Assembly (NCBI GenBank): GCA_022841375.1
Contig: JALHRQ010000005.1
Coordinates: forward strand, 1-64,000
Source: Burkholderiales bacterium
Lineage (GTDB): Bacteria; Pseudomonadota; Gammaproteobacteria; Burkholderiales; SG8-41
Length of the DNA: 64,000 bases
Reading direction: 5' to 3'
The position numbers and the translations under genes were made by a program. The notes under the pieces are model-generated. The model searched no databases and was not told the origin of the DNA. It worked only from the letters and a program-made list of their open reading frames with translations. Positions 1-8,759 of the stretch are shown one piece after another (within the stretch, counting starts at the first letter, position 1; each line of letters starts with the position of its first letter).

Positions 1-294
1 CCCGGGAAACCGTATCTGGTGTTTTTCCAGGTCGGCGGCACGCGGACACACCTGTCCGGCGCGGATTCCACGGTGCGCCGCGCGCGCTTTCAGATCGACT
101 GCTACGGCAGCACCGGGGACTCGGCGAGAGAGGTCCGGGCGCAGGCCATCGCCGCGCTCGACCGGCTGGGCGGCAGTTACGGCGGCACCACCATTCAGGA
201 CATCTACATCGAAGAGCAGCCTGGCGGCGTCGACGACGACACCAAGCTGAAAGTGCAGACGTTTGACGCAGACATCGTTTACGAGGGCAGCTAA
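1..294 (+). CDS. Phage tail completion protein, DUF3168-like (5' partial)
   Basis: The reading frame is open to the left edge of the window, so the start is outside and at least 97 residues are visible. The visible part resembles the small DUF3168/gp17-like tail terminator proteins that sit at the head-tail interface and end tail tube growth. It has the typical central 'RARFQIDCYG' strand followed by a helix with an RAQAIAALDRL-type segment. It directly precedes the tail tube gene, which is the usual place for this protein. Its stop overlaps the next start by one base. Family assignment is from sequence look and position, not from a search. Confidence 0.65.
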   Translation, partial: PGKPYLVFFQVGGTRTHLSGADSTVRRARFQIDCYGSTGDSAREVRAQAIAALDRLGGSYGGTTIQDIYIEEQPGGVDDDTKLKVQTFDADIVYEGS

Positions 295-1031
295 TGGCAC
301 ACCAGATCATCAAGGATGCGCGCCTGTGGATCGCGCAATACGACATCGCCGGCCACGCCAACCGCTGCGTGCTGGATTACGCCGCGGAGATGCAGGACGA
401 CACGCCGCTGAACGCCGTGGCGCGCAACCGCCTGGGCGGCCTCAAAACCGTCGCCCTGCAGTGCGAAGGCATGTTCGAGGCGGGCGTCGGCATGCCGGAT
501 GCGCTGATCCCCGCGAATCTCGGCGTCGCCGACGTGCCGGTCTCGCTGTGCCCGATCGCCGGCGCCGCGGTCGGCAGCCGCGCCTTCACCTTCCGCTCGT
601 CGCTCGCGGAGTATCAGCTCGGCGGGCAGATCGGCGAGATGGCGCGCTTCTCCGCCGGCGCCGAAGCCACCCAGGGCCCGCTGGTCCGCGGCGAAGTGCT
701 GCACAACGGCGCGCAGACGGCTTCCGGCAACGGCAGCGCACGTCAACTGGGTGCGGTGACTTCCCAGCGGCGGCTCTATGCCGCGCTGCACATCATCAGC
801 GCCTCCGGGACATTGCCGACCCTCAACGTGAAGATCCAGTCCGACAACGGCGCGGGCTTCGCCACGCCGGCGGACCAGATCACCTTCACGCAGGCCAGCG
901 CGGTCGGATCGCAGTGGGGGTCGGTTGTCGGAGCCATCACGGACGACTACTGGCGCGTCAATTTCACCATCGGCGGCACCACTCCGAGCTTCACGTTCGT
1001 GATTGTTGCCGGTATCGCAGACCTTAGCTAG
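294..1031 (+). CDS. Tail tube-like structural protein I
   Basis: A 245-residue protein whose N-terminal about 135 residues match the next gene: both begin with MAH, have a conserved LDYxAExxDDT stretch near residue 30, then RxRLGG and a YQ..GGQIGE motif. The C-terminal about 110 residues are extra and look like a beta-rich decoration domain. Position between the tail completion protein and the assembly chaperones argues for major tail tube protein. The start overlaps the previous stop (TAATG). Which of the two paralogues builds the tube shaft is not visible; this one could carry the outward domain. Confidence 0.65.
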   Translation: MAHQIIKDARLWIAQYDIAGHANRCVLDYAAEMQDDTPLNAVARNRLGGLKTVALQCEGMFEAGVGMPDALIPANLGVADVPVSLCPIAGAAVGSRAFTFRSSLAEYQLGGQIGEMARFSAGAEATQGPLVRGEVLHNGAQTASGNGSARQLGAVTSQRRLYAALHIISASGTLPTLNVKIQSDNGAGFATPADQITFTQASAVGSQWGSVVGAITDDYWRVNFTIGGTTPSFTFVIVAGIADLS

Positions 1032-1042
1032 GAGTAAACACC

Positions 1043-1450
1043 ATGGCACATTTTGTTTGGAAAAACCCTTACGTCCTGATCAACGCCGTCGACCTCTCGG
1101 ACCACGTCAAGCAGGCCACGCTCGACTACAAAGCCGAGCTGGTTGACGACACCTGCGGCGGCGACAACACGCGCACCCGTCTTGGTGGCATCAAGGACTG
1201 GACGCTGACGCTCGAATTCGCGCAGGACTACGCCGCCGGCGAAGTCGATGCCTCGCTGTTCGCGCAGGTCGGCAACAGCATCGCCATCGAAGTGCGTCCG
1301 GATACCGGGGCGGTCGCGGCGACCAACCCGAAATACACCGGCAACGCCATCATCGAAAACTACCAGCCCTTCGGCGGTCAGATCGGCGAGCAGGCGATGG
1401 CACCGGTGACGCTGCAGGCCAACGGCGACCTCACCCGCGCCACGTCGTAA
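1043..1450 (+). CDS. Tail tube-like structural protein II
   Basis: A 135-residue compact paralogue of the gene just upstream, sharing the MAH start, LDYKAELVDDT, RTRLGG and QPFGGQIGEQ stretches. It lacks the C-terminal extension of the first copy. A GGAG-type ribosome binding site lies at about 1031-1034. It is a plausible minimal tail tube subunit, with the longer copy as decorated or initiator subunit. The duplication is clear; the division of labour is inference. Confidence 0.6.
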   Translation: MAHFVWKNPYVLINAVDLSDHVKQATLDYKAELVDDTCGGDNTRTRLGGIKDWTLTLEFAQDYAAGEVDASLFAQVGNSIAIEVRPDTGAVAATNPKYTGNAIIENYQPFGGQIGEQAMAPVTLQANGDLTRATS

Positions 1451-1460
1451 CGGAATCAAC

Positions 1461-1862
1461 ATGACCCTGTTGACCCGTGACCAGATCCTCGCGGCAAAGG
1501 ATCTGCCCCACGAAGATGTTCCGGTGCCGGAGTGGGGCGGCACCGTGCGGCTGCGCGGACTCACCGGTGATGAACGGGATGCCTACGAGCTCTCGATCAT
1601 CGCCGGCCAGGAGGCCGTCAGCAAAGGCAAGCTGACCGACGCGCACATCCGCTCCTCGCTGGTCGCGCTGTCGATCATCGATGAAAACGGCAAACGCGTG
1701 TTCGCGGAGTCCGACATCGCCGCGCTGGGGGCCAAGTCCGTCGCCGCCCTCGACCGCTGCTATGCCGCCGCCCAGCGGCTTTCCCGGTTGTCGAAAAAAG
1801 ACATCGAGGAACTCAAGGGAAACTCCGGCGCCGCCCCGAGCGGCGGCTCTATTTCCGACTAG
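1461..1862 (+). CDS. Tail assembly chaperone (lambda gpG-like)
   Basis: A 133-residue protein directly after the tube genes and before a short second chaperone ORF and the tape measure, the classic G / G-T position. It has the family pattern: an N-terminal LTRDQILAAKDLPHE segment, a 'LRGLTGDERDAYE' motif and a C-terminal helix ending in acidic and basic residues. Such proteins bind the tape measure and recruit tube subunits. A slippery heptamer at 1817-1823 near the end should divert a fraction of ribosomes into the -1 frame to make a longer fusion ending at 2038. Confidence 0.75.
   Translation: MTLLTRDQILAAKDLPHEDVPVPEWGGTVRLRGLTGDERDAYELSIIAGQEAVSKGKLTDAHIRSSLVALSIIDENGKRVFAESDIAALGAKSVAALDRCYAAAQRLSRLSKKDIEELKGNSGAAPSGGSISD
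1817..1823 (+). promoter_or_regulatory. Programmed -1 ribosomal frameshift site GGGAAAC
   Basis: The bases read aaG GGA AAC in the chaperone frame, so they fit the X XXY YYZ rule. Lambda uses the near-identical GGGAAAG in its G-T frameshift. After slipping, the -1 frame is open from 1823 to the stop at 2036-2038 and gives a continuous tail including RLYFRLARELGG before the next ATG. Position, heptamer phase and open -1 frame agree. Efficiency cannot be read from sequence. Confidence 0.85.
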
Positions 1863-1879
1863 CGCGCGAACTCGGGGGG

Positions 1880-2038
1880 ATGACCGTCGGCGAACTGCTG
1901 CAACGGATCTCCAGCGCGGAAATTACGGAGTGGATTGCGCTCCTCGATCTTGAACACGATGAGCGGCAGCTCCACGGCCTTGCCGAGGCTGCCAGCGCCG
2001 GCTTGCACCAGCGCCGGCAAAAAATGAGGAAACGCTGA
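1880..2038 (+). CDS. Tail assembly chaperone T-domain (made by -1 frameshift)
   Basis: A short frame coding for 52 residues from the ATG at 1880, starting MTVGELLQRISSAEITEWIA and ending in RRQKMRKR. It resembles the gpT half of G-T fusions (LARELGGMTVxEL... EWIALLDLE). The frame is open upstream to the slippery site at 1817-1823, so the natural product is most likely the fusion 1461-1823/1823-2038 rather than a free peptide. The stop lies 2 bases before the tape measure start. The fusion would bridge tape measure and tube subunits during tail assembly. Confidence 0.75.
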   Translation: MTVGELLQRISSAEITEWIALLDLEHDERQLHGLAEAASAGLHQRRQKMRKR

Positions 2039-2040
2039 AC

Positions 2041-3921
2041 ATGGCCACCATCGCATCGCTCCTCATCGAGCTCGGCGCCAACGTCGCCCGCCTGCAGAAA
2101 GACATGGACCAGGCCGGCCGTGTCGTGGCGGGCTGGGAGCGCAGCACCAAGCGCGCGGTCGGCACAGTGCAGACGGCGTTTGCCGGGCTCGGGGTTGCGA
2201 TCGGCGCCGGCGCGTTTGTGGCCGGTATCAAGAGCGCCATCGACCAGGCCGATGAACTGAACAAGCTGTCGCAGAAAGTCGGCATTGCCACCGAAGCGCT
2301 GTCGGAGCTGGCGTATGCGGCGGATCTGTCCGACATCTCCCGCGAGGGCCTGACCAAGGGCCTGAAAACGCTGTCGACCAACATGTTCGAGGCGGCGCAG
2401 GGCAGCAAGGAAGCGCTGGCGTCGTTCAAGGGTCTGGGCGTCGAGTTCCAGTCCGCACCCGGCAAACTCCGCGCCACCGACGAAGTGCTGATCGACCTTG
2501 CCGACCGTTTTTCCAAGATGCCCGACGGCGCGGCAAAGGCTGCACTGGCGGTGAAGATGTTCGGCAAGGAAGGTCTGAACATGATCCCGTTCCTCAATCA
2601 GGGGCGGGCAGGTATCCAGCAACTGCGCGAAGAGGCGCAGCGGCTCGGTATTGTCATGTCCTCTGACATGGCGGCCAGCGCGGAGCGCTTCAACGACAAC
2701 ATGCGCGCGGTGAAGGCCAGTGCCGACGGGATGAAGATCTCGATGGCCAACTCGATGATGCCGGGGCTGACCAATATCGCGAAGGCCATGAAGCTGGCGG
2801 CCGAGGAAGGCGGCTTCCTGACGGCCGTGCTGGTCGGCATCGGCGGCGTGATGTCGGAGCTGTTCACGAAGTCCGACGAAGCGCAGCTCCGTGGCGTGCA
2901 GAAGCGGCTCGAGGATTTGCGCACGGAATGGACCAACATCCGCAACTCCCCGCCCGGGTTCCGCGGCGGCATGGACAAGCGCCTCGACCGCGTGCAGCGC
3001 GACATGAATGAAGCACTGAAGGAAGAGGAAGTCATCAAGGCCCGCATCGCCGCCCGCGACAAGGACCTGCGCGACGGCCGCCCCAAGCCGAACGGTGATG
3101 TGGTCGACCCGCGCAAATTCGGCGGTGACGACGGCAAAGGAGATAAAAGCAAAAATGATTCCTGGTTGGCATCCCAGTACAAACGGATGGCTGACGAAGA
3201 GGCAAAAAACGTGCGCGAGGCCATGGATGCCAACAACCAGGCGTCCGATGTGCTGGAAGAACGTGCGCGCATGGAGCAGAAGTGGGGGCAAGCATTTGAA
3301 AACATGACCTTGGAAGAAATCAAGGAGTGGGAAAAAAGAAAATTCGCTGCCCTTGATTACTTGCGGGCTCAAGAAGAAGTCCGCATGCGGCTGCTGGCTG
3401 GCTTTGACGAGAACGGCGACAAGATCGTCGATGATGCGAAAAAGGCGAAGGAAGCAGCAAAAGATATCGGTCTGATTTTCCAATCCGCGGCATCGAACGC
3501 GATCCGTGACTGGCAGGGCGTCGGCAACCTGATCCGCTCCATTGGTCAGGATATCGCGCAGATGATCATGAAGAAGGCGGTCATCGATCCGATAGGCAAC
3601 GCTATTGGCGGCATGCTCGGCGGGCTTGATTTTGGCGGCATGCTTTCCTTTGCCGGCGGCGGCTCCACCGGATCCGGGCCCCGCACCGGCGGCCTCGACG
3701 GGCAGGGCGGCTTCATGGCGATGGTGCACCCGAATGAGACGGTGGTCGATCACGCGCGCGGGCAGAGCAGCGGAGGCGCAACGATCGTGCAAAACATCCA
3801 TTTCAGCGCCAACACGCCCGCAGCCGTGCGTGATGCCGTCTTCGCTCTGGCGCCGCAGTTGACCAAGGCCTCGATCGCCGCTGTGCGGGATGAGCGCAAC
3901 CGCACCGGAGACCGGCGATGA
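2041..3921 (+). CDS. Tail tape measure protein
   Basis: A 626-residue protein that sets tail length and threads through the tail tube. Features: an N-terminal helix-rich part with hydrophobic stretches near residues 45-65 and 260-280, a charged coiled-coil middle (about 290-480) rich in E, K and R, and a C-terminal glycine-rich part with GGGSTGSGPRTGG followed by MVHPNETVVDH, the common ending of lambda-type tape measures. Location after the frameshifted chaperone pair is diagnostic. At 626 residues it predicts a rather short siphovirus tail. Its stop overlaps the next start by 4 bases. Confidence 0.9.
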   Translation: MATIASLLIELGANVARLQKDMDQAGRVVAGWERSTKRAVGTVQTAFAGLGVAIGAGAFVAGIKSAIDQADELNKLSQKVGIATEALSELAYAADLSDISREGLTKGLKTLSTNMFEAAQGSKEALASFKGLGVEFQSAPGKLRATDEVLIDLADRFSKMPDGAAKAALAVKMFGKEGLNMIPFLNQGRAGIQQLREEAQRLGIVMSSDMAASAERFNDNMRAVKASADGMKISMANSMMPGLTNIAKAMKLAAEEGGFLTAVLVGIGGVMSELFTKSDEAQLRGVQKRLEDLRTEWTNIRNSPPGFRGGMDKRLDRVQRDMNEALKEEEVIKARIAARDKDLRDGRPKPNGDVVDPRKFGGDDGKGDKSKNDSWLASQYKRMADEEAKNVREAMDANNQASDVLEERARMEQKWGQAFENMTLEEIKEWEKRKFAALDYLRAQEEVRMRLLAGFDENGDKIVDDAKKAKEAAKDIGLIFQSAASNAIRDWQGVGNLIRSIGQDIAQMIMKKAVIDPIGNAIGGMLGGLDFGGMLSFAGGGSTGSGPRTGGLDGQGGFMAMVHPNETVVDHARGQSSGGATIVQNIHFSANTPAAVRDAVFALAPQLTKASIAAVRDERNRTGDRR

Positions 3922-4532
3922 CCATCACTTATCCGCTGGCACTGCCCAGCACCGATATCCGCAACGTCAAGATCCGCGCGATGGATGTCATCGGCATGGG
4001 CGAGTCGCCCTTCACCTTTTCGCAAGAGGTCCAGCAGCACCAGGGCCAGCGCTGGGAAGCCGACATCGAGCTGCCGCCGATGAAACGCGCCGACGCCGAG
4101 GCGTGGATCGCTTTCCTGCTCAAACTCAAGGGCCGCTACGGCACCTTCCTGCTGCGTGACACCGTCAGCGGCACGCCGCGCGGCACCTGGGCGGGCTCGC
4201 CGCTGGTCAACGGCGCGCACGCCGCCAATGCGGCGGCGGTGGCGCTGGACGGCCTGACCGCCGGCGCGACGGTGTCCGAGGGTGACTGGCTCAGCTTCGG
4301 CAGCGGCACGTCCACGCGTCTGCACAAATCGCTGACCACCGGCACCGCCAACGGCAGCGGCCAGATCACGCTCGACATCTGGCCCAACCTGCGCGAGGCG
4401 CTGGCCGACAATGCCGCCGTCGTCAGCAGCAACGCCACCGGCACCTTCCGCCTGGCCAGCAATACCCGCGTGTGGGATCTGGAGCTGGCGCAGGTCTACG
4501 GCATCCGCTTTTCTGCGGTGGAGGCGCTGTAA
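3918..4532 (+). CDS. Distal tail / minor tail protein
   Basis: A 204-residue protein after the tape measure, beginning ATGA in overlap with it. The N-terminal 80 residues contain an 'RWEADIELPPMKRADAEAW' element typical of tail proteins that grip the tube end; the rest is beta-rich with many G, T and S. No enzyme motif is visible. Position suggests the distal tail protein (Dit-like, or lambda gpM role) connecting tube to tip complex. Product family is inferred from order only. Confidence 0.6.
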   Translation: MTITYPLALPSTDIRNVKIRAMDVIGMGESPFTFSQEVQQHQGQRWEADIELPPMKRADAEAWIAFLLKLKGRYGTFLLRDTVSGTPRGTWAGSPLVNGAHAANAAAVALDGLTAGATVSEGDWLSFGSGTSTRLHKSLTTGTANGSGQITLDIWPNLREALADNAAVVSSNATGTFRLASNTRVWDLELAQVYGIRFSAVEAL

Positions 4533-5086
4533 TGGCCACCCGCGACCTCGCCACCGATCAGCTCGCGATGATCGTGGCCGCCAGCAAGCGGCCGGTGCTG
4601 TTCTATGAGGGTGAATTTTCCGGCGGCACGCTGCGCCTGTGGACGGGTGTCGGCACCATCAGCTGGAACAGTCAGAGCTGGACCGGCGCCGGCTCGCTGT
4701 TGGGTATCGGCGAAATTCAAGAGACCACCGAGATCCGCGCCTCGGGCACCACGCTGTCGCTCAACGGGCTCAGCACCAGCTTCATCAGCCTCGCGCTGGC
4801 GCAGTGCCGCAAGGGGCTGCCCGGGCGCGTGTGGCTGGGCGGTCTGGATGCCAGCAACGCGGTGATCGCCGACCCTTACATGGCCTTCGAGGGCCGGCTG
4901 GATGTCCCGGAAATCACCGACGAAGGCGAGACCTGCAACGTCAGCGTCAGTTATGAGTCGCGGCTGATCCTGCTGGAGCGGCCGAAAGAACGCCGCGTCA
5001 CCCACGAAGACCAGCAGATCGACTACCCCGGCGACCTGTTCCGCGAATACATCGCCGGCCTGCAGGACAGGGAGATCGTCTGGTGA
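4532..5086 (+). CDS. Minor tail protein (tail tip, DUF2163/gpL-like position)
   Basis: A 184-residue protein starting at the ATG that overlaps the previous stop (TAATG), which is preferred over longer upstream possibilities. It carries 'ETTEIRASGTTLSLNGL' and ends in 'DYPGDLFREYIAGLQDREIVW', a tail seen in tip proteins that precede the NlpC-like and J-like proteins in Burkholderiales prophages. It probably belongs to the tip hub. The stop overlaps the next GTG start by 4 bases. Exact family uncertain. Confidence 0.6.
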   Translation: MATRDLATDQLAMIVAASKRPVLFYEGEFSGGTLRLWTGVGTISWNSQSWTGAGSLLGIGEIQETTEIRASGTTLSLNGLSTSFISLALAQCRKGLPGRVWLGGLDASNAVIADPYMAFEGRLDVPEITDEGETCNVSVSYESRLILLERPKERRVTHEDQQIDYPGDLFREYIAGLQDREIVW

Positions 5087-5505
5087 GCGCCGCTGTGAAC
5101 CGCCACGAGGGTTGGGAACAGCGCCTGCTGGCGCTCATCGAAGATGCGCGCGCGCGGCCGTATGTGCTCGGTGAGCACGACTGCTTCCGCCTGGCCTGCC
5201 GTGTCATTGAGGCGCTGACCGGCGTCGACCGCTGGCCGGAGTTCGCGGGCTACACCACCAAGCGCGGCGCGCTGCTGGCGCTCGCGCAATACGGATCCAG
5301 CTTCGAGATGGCCGGCGACTGGTTTTTCGGATCTTCGCGTATCGACGTTAAACACGCCCGCCGCGGTGACATTCTCGCGCTGCAGGATGACGTCGGCGAA
5401 AAACACCTCGCCGTCTGCCTGGGCCACCAGATGGCCTGCCTGCGCGAAGACGGGTTGCTGTTCCTGAACACGTCGCGCGCACATTGCGCGTGGAGGGTGG
5501 GTTAA
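5083..5505 (+). CDS. Tail tip DUF6950 / NlpC-like protein
   Basis: A 140-residue protein with a GTG start overlapping the previous stop. The segment YVLGEHDCFRLACRVIEALTG looks like the active-site Cys helix of NlpC/P60-like or DUF6950 proteins. Later it has RRGDILAL and HLAVCLGHQ, matching the 'GD' strand and the His strand of that fold. The position between the tip proteins and the J-like protein is where lambda gpK (peptidase) sits. It may help cross peptidoglycan or simply assemble the tip; catalysis is inferred from the C and H residues. Confidence 0.65.
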   Translation: MSAAVNRHEGWEQRLLALIEDARARPYVLGEHDCFRLACRVIEALTGVDRWPEFAGYTTKRGALLALAQYGSSFEMAGDWFFGSSRIDVKHARRGDILALQDDVGEKHLAVCLGHQMACLREDGLLFLNTSRAHCAWRVG

Positions 5506-8500
5506 TGCCGGCCACCGTCACCGCCTACCTGGCCACTATCACCTTCAAGTCGATCGTCGCGTTTACGATCAAGACCGTGGTCGCGGTCACGCTGATGCGG
5601 GTGTTTTCCAAGCCGCCGAAAGCACCCAACCTGGCGACCGCAGCGCGCGACCAGCAGATCACCTCGCGCGATCCGGTCGCGCCGTGGCGCGTGCTTTTTG
5701 GCACCAGCCGCACCGGTGGCGTGATGGTATTCCAGCACACCACCGATGAGGAAGGCGCGGCAGGGCGCTACCTGCACAACGTCATCGAACTGGTGCAGCA
5801 CGAAGTCGAGGCCATCAACGACATCTACTTCGGCGACGAAGTGGTGCCGCTCGACGGCAGCGGCGACGCCACCGGTCGGTATGCCGGTTATGTGCACATC
5901 GAGAAATTCCTCGGCACCGCAGACCAGGCGGCGTGTGCCACGCTGATGGCGCACGCACCGGACAAGTGGACCGCCAACCACCGCGGCCGCGGCCGGGCTT
6001 ACATCTACGTGCGCCTGAAGAAAAATCCGGACCTGTTCCCGAACGGCGTGCCGAACATCCGCGCCGATATTGACGGCGCCAAAGTGTATGACCCGCGCAC
6101 GGGACTCACCGCGTGGTCGGACAATCCGGCGCTGTGTATTCGGCATTACCTGACCGAGTCGAATTTCGGACTGGGCTGCGAAGACGCGCACGCGCCGCAT
6201 TATTTGAGTTTGCCGGGGACTTCGGGGAGTTATGCGAGCACGCCGGATTCGGCGGCGGTGTCGGTGACGGGGGACATTGACGTTATTGTGAAACTGACGG
6301 CAGATGATTGGACACCAGCGTCAGCTAAAACTATTATTTCAAAAGATGCGGCTGGCAGCGATCGCAGTTGGAACTTTTTTTTACTGGCGACTGGCGCCGT
6401 TGAATTTGACACCAGCGCCAACGGTTCCAGTTTTAATGTGCATGTGTCTACAGCATCAGTTCCTTTTGCCAATGGTTCGCCCGGTTGGGTGAGGGCGACG
6501 CTGGATGTTGATAATGGTTCCGCTCAACATGTGGTTCGGTTCTACACCTCGACGGATGGCGTGACTTGGACTCAGCTTGGGGCGGCAGTCACGACTGCTG
6601 GCGTCACTTCAATATTCAATTCAACGGCGCGCGTCGAAATCGGATCGTTTAACTCGGGCTTGACTTTTAACTTGGCTGCGGGTGTTTACTACGCCGAACT
6701 CCGCAACGGCATCGACGGCACCGTCGTCGCCCGCTTCGATGCCGAAGACGGCGAAAGCGGCGACACCAGCATCGTGTCGAGCGCCACCGGCGAAACCTGG
6801 ACGATCAATGGCTCGGCCTCGCTGGTCGCGCCCGCCGAAGGCGAGATCGATGATCAGGCGCTGATTGCTGCGGCGAACATCTGCGAAGAGGCAGTCACAC
6901 TGGCCGCTGGCGGCACGCAGGACCGCTACACCTGCAACGGCAGCTTTGTCACCAGCGAGACCCCGCGCGATATCCTCGGGCGGCTGCAGACGGCCCTGAG
7001 CGGCCACATCGTGCGTGTCAGCGGCCGCTGGCAGATCTACGCCGGCGCCTATATCACGCCGACCGTCACGCTTGATGAAAGCCATCTGCGCGGCCCGATC
7101 CAGGTCAAGCCGCGGCTGTCCGCGCGCGATACCTTCAACCGTGTCAAGGGCATCTACGCGGGGCCGTCCAACAACTACCAGCCCGCAGACTTTCCGGCCG
7201 TCACCAACGCGACCTACCTGTCCGAAGACCAGGGCGAGGCGAGCTGGCTGGACATGGACCTGCAATTCACCGACACCGCATCAATGGCGCAGCGCATCGC
7301 CAAGATCGAGATGGAGCGGGTGCGGCAGCAGATCACGGTGATCATGCCGTGCAAGCTGTCGGCCTATCAGGTGGTGCCGCCGCTGACGGTGATGCTGAAC
7401 AACAGCAAGTTCGGCTGGTCGGCCAAGGTGTTCGAGGTCGCCGAGACCAAGCTGGTGATGGACAGCGACGCCGAGGGTGCGCCGTTCATCGGGGTCGACC
7501 TGGTGCTGCGTGAGACCGCCAGCACGGTGTATGACTGGTCGAGTGGTGAAGAGACCACCGTCGATCCGGCGCCGGACACGGATCTGCCGGACCCGTTCAC
7601 CGTGGCCGCGCCCGGCACCCCGGCGATCGCCGAGTCGTTGTATGAGACCACCGGCAGCGCCGGCGTCAAGGCGCGGGCGACCGTCAGCTGGGGCGACTCT
7701 GCGGATGCGCAGGTTTTTGAATACAGCCTCGAATTCAAACTCAGCACCGACAGCGGCTGGACGCGCCGGCCGACCGTGCGCACGGCCATCGATGTGCTCG
7801 ATGACCTGGCGCCGGGCATTTACGACTTCCGCGTGCGGGCCTTCAGCAAGATCGGCGTCGCCAGCCCCTACAGCGCGACAACCACCAAGCAGATCAAGGG
7901 GCTTTCGGATCCGCCGGCCAACGTCTCCGGCTTCAGCATCATCAAGTCCGCCGGCGTCGGCATTGCACAGTGGACGCTGCACACCGACCTCGATGTCCAG
8001 ATCAACGGCGCGATCAGCATCCGCCATTCGCCGCTGACCACCGGCGCGGAGTGGAAGGACGGCATCATCGTCGAGGAATTCCCGGGCGGCTTGATCTCCG
8101 GGCTGGTGCCGCTGATCACCGGCACCTATATGGCCAAGGCCCGCGACAGCTCGGGCAACTGGTCGGCGGCGGAGGTTTCGTTTGTAGCGACCGAGGGTAT
8201 GATCACCGGCTTCACCACCGTCGGCACCAGCACCCAGCACACCGCCTTCAGCGGCGCCAAGACCAATGTCGCGTTCGATGCCACGCTCGGCGGCATCAAG
8301 CTCGACGGCACGACGCTGATCGACAGCATGGTCACGAGCATCGACAGCTGGCCGTTTGTGGATGGGCTGGGCGGGGTCAGCGCCACCGGCAGTTATGCCT
8401 TTGATACCTACCTTGACCTGTCCACCGTGGCCACGCGGCGCTTCGAGGCCGACATCAAGGCGCTCAGCTACGACACCGGCGACACCATCGACAACCGGCT

Positions 8501-8744
8501 CGAAGACATCGACGACTGGGACTCGATCGACGGTGATGTCATCAACGACTGCGACGTCACCCTGTATGCGCGTGCCACGGATGACAACCCGGCCGGCACG
8601 CCGACCTGGGGCGCGTGGACGCCGTTTTTTGTGGCTGATTTCACCTGCCGCGCGGCGCAGTTCAAGCTGGACTTCGTCAGCGGCAACGCGCAGCACAACA
8701 TTGTCATCACCGAACTCGCGGTGATGGCCAAGATCCCCGCTTAA
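5505..8744 (+). CDS. Host specificity protein J-like tail tip protein with LamG-like insertion
   Basis: A 1079-residue central tail tip protein that should contact the host receptor. The ATG at 5505 overlaps the previous stop and is chosen over one at 5484. The N-terminal about 230 residues form the J-type hub. A lectin-like (LamG/concanavalin-type) insert follows at about residues 235-440, with TPDSAAVSVTGDIDVIVKL and a beta-rich body. The hub resumes at EGEIDDQALIAAANICEEAV, and fibronectin III-like repeats follow from about residue 700 (two 'PGTPAIAESLY...' and 'PANVSGFSI...' units). The C-terminal part is beta-rich and likely binds the receptor. The insert DNA is visibly less GC-rich than the flanks. 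Confidence 0.85.
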   Translation: MPATVTAYLATITFKSIVAFTIKTVVAVTLMRVFSKPPKAPNLATAARDQQITSRDPVAPWRVLFGTSRTGGVMVFQHTTDEEGAAGRYLHNVIELVQHEVEAINDIYFGDEVVPLDGSGDATGRYAGYVHIEKFLGTADQAACATLMAHAPDKWTANHRGRGRAYIYVRLKKNPDLFPNGVPNIRADIDGAKVYDPRTGLTAWSDNPALCIRHYLTESNFGLGCEDAHAPHYLSLPGTSGSYASTPDSAAVSVTGDIDVIVKLTADDWTPASAKTIISKDAAGSDRSWNFFLLATGAVEFDTSANGSSFNVHVSTASVPFANGSPGWVRATLDVDNGSAQHVVRFYTSTDGVTWTQLGAAVTTAGVTSIFNSTARVEIGSFNSGLTFNLAAGVYYAELRNGIDGTVVARFDAEDGESGDTSIVSSATGETWTINGSASLVAPAEGEIDDQALIAAANICEEAVTLAAGGTQDRYTCNGSFVTSETPRDILGRLQTALSGHIVRVSGRWQIYAGAYITPTVTLDESHLRGPIQVKPRLSARDTFNRVKGIYAGPSNNYQPADFPAVTNATYLSEDQGEASWLDMDLQFTDTASMAQRIAKIEMERVRQQITVIMPCKLSAYQVVPPLTVMLNNSKFGWSAKVFEVAETKLVMDSDAEGAPFIGVDLVLRETASTVYDWSSGEETTVDPAPDTDLPDPFTVAAPGTPAIAESLYETTGSAGVKARATVSWGDSADAQVFEYSLEFKLSTDSGWTRRPTVRTAIDVLDDLAPGIYDFRVRAFSKIGVASPYSATTTKQIKGLSDPPANVSGFSIIKSAGVGIAQWTLHTDLDVQINGAISIRHSPLTTGAEWKDGIIVEEFPGGLISGLVPLITGTYMAKARDSSGNWSAAEVSFVATEGMITGFTTVGTSTQHTAFSGAKTNVAFDATLGGIKLDGTTLIDSMVTSIDSWPFVDGLGGVSATGSYAFDTYLDLSTVATRRFEADIKALSYDTGDTIDNRLEDIDDWDSIDGDVINDCDVTLYARATDDNPAGTPTWGAWTPFFVADFTCRAAQFKLDFVSGNAQHNIVITELAVMAKIPA

Positions 8745-8759
8745 ACACTGGAGGCCGCC

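Noticed and set aside
1849..3801. 650-codon open frame on the minus strand across the tape measure gene
   Set aside because: It lies opposite the convincing tape measure gene; high GC makes long antisense frames common, and the translation has no family features.
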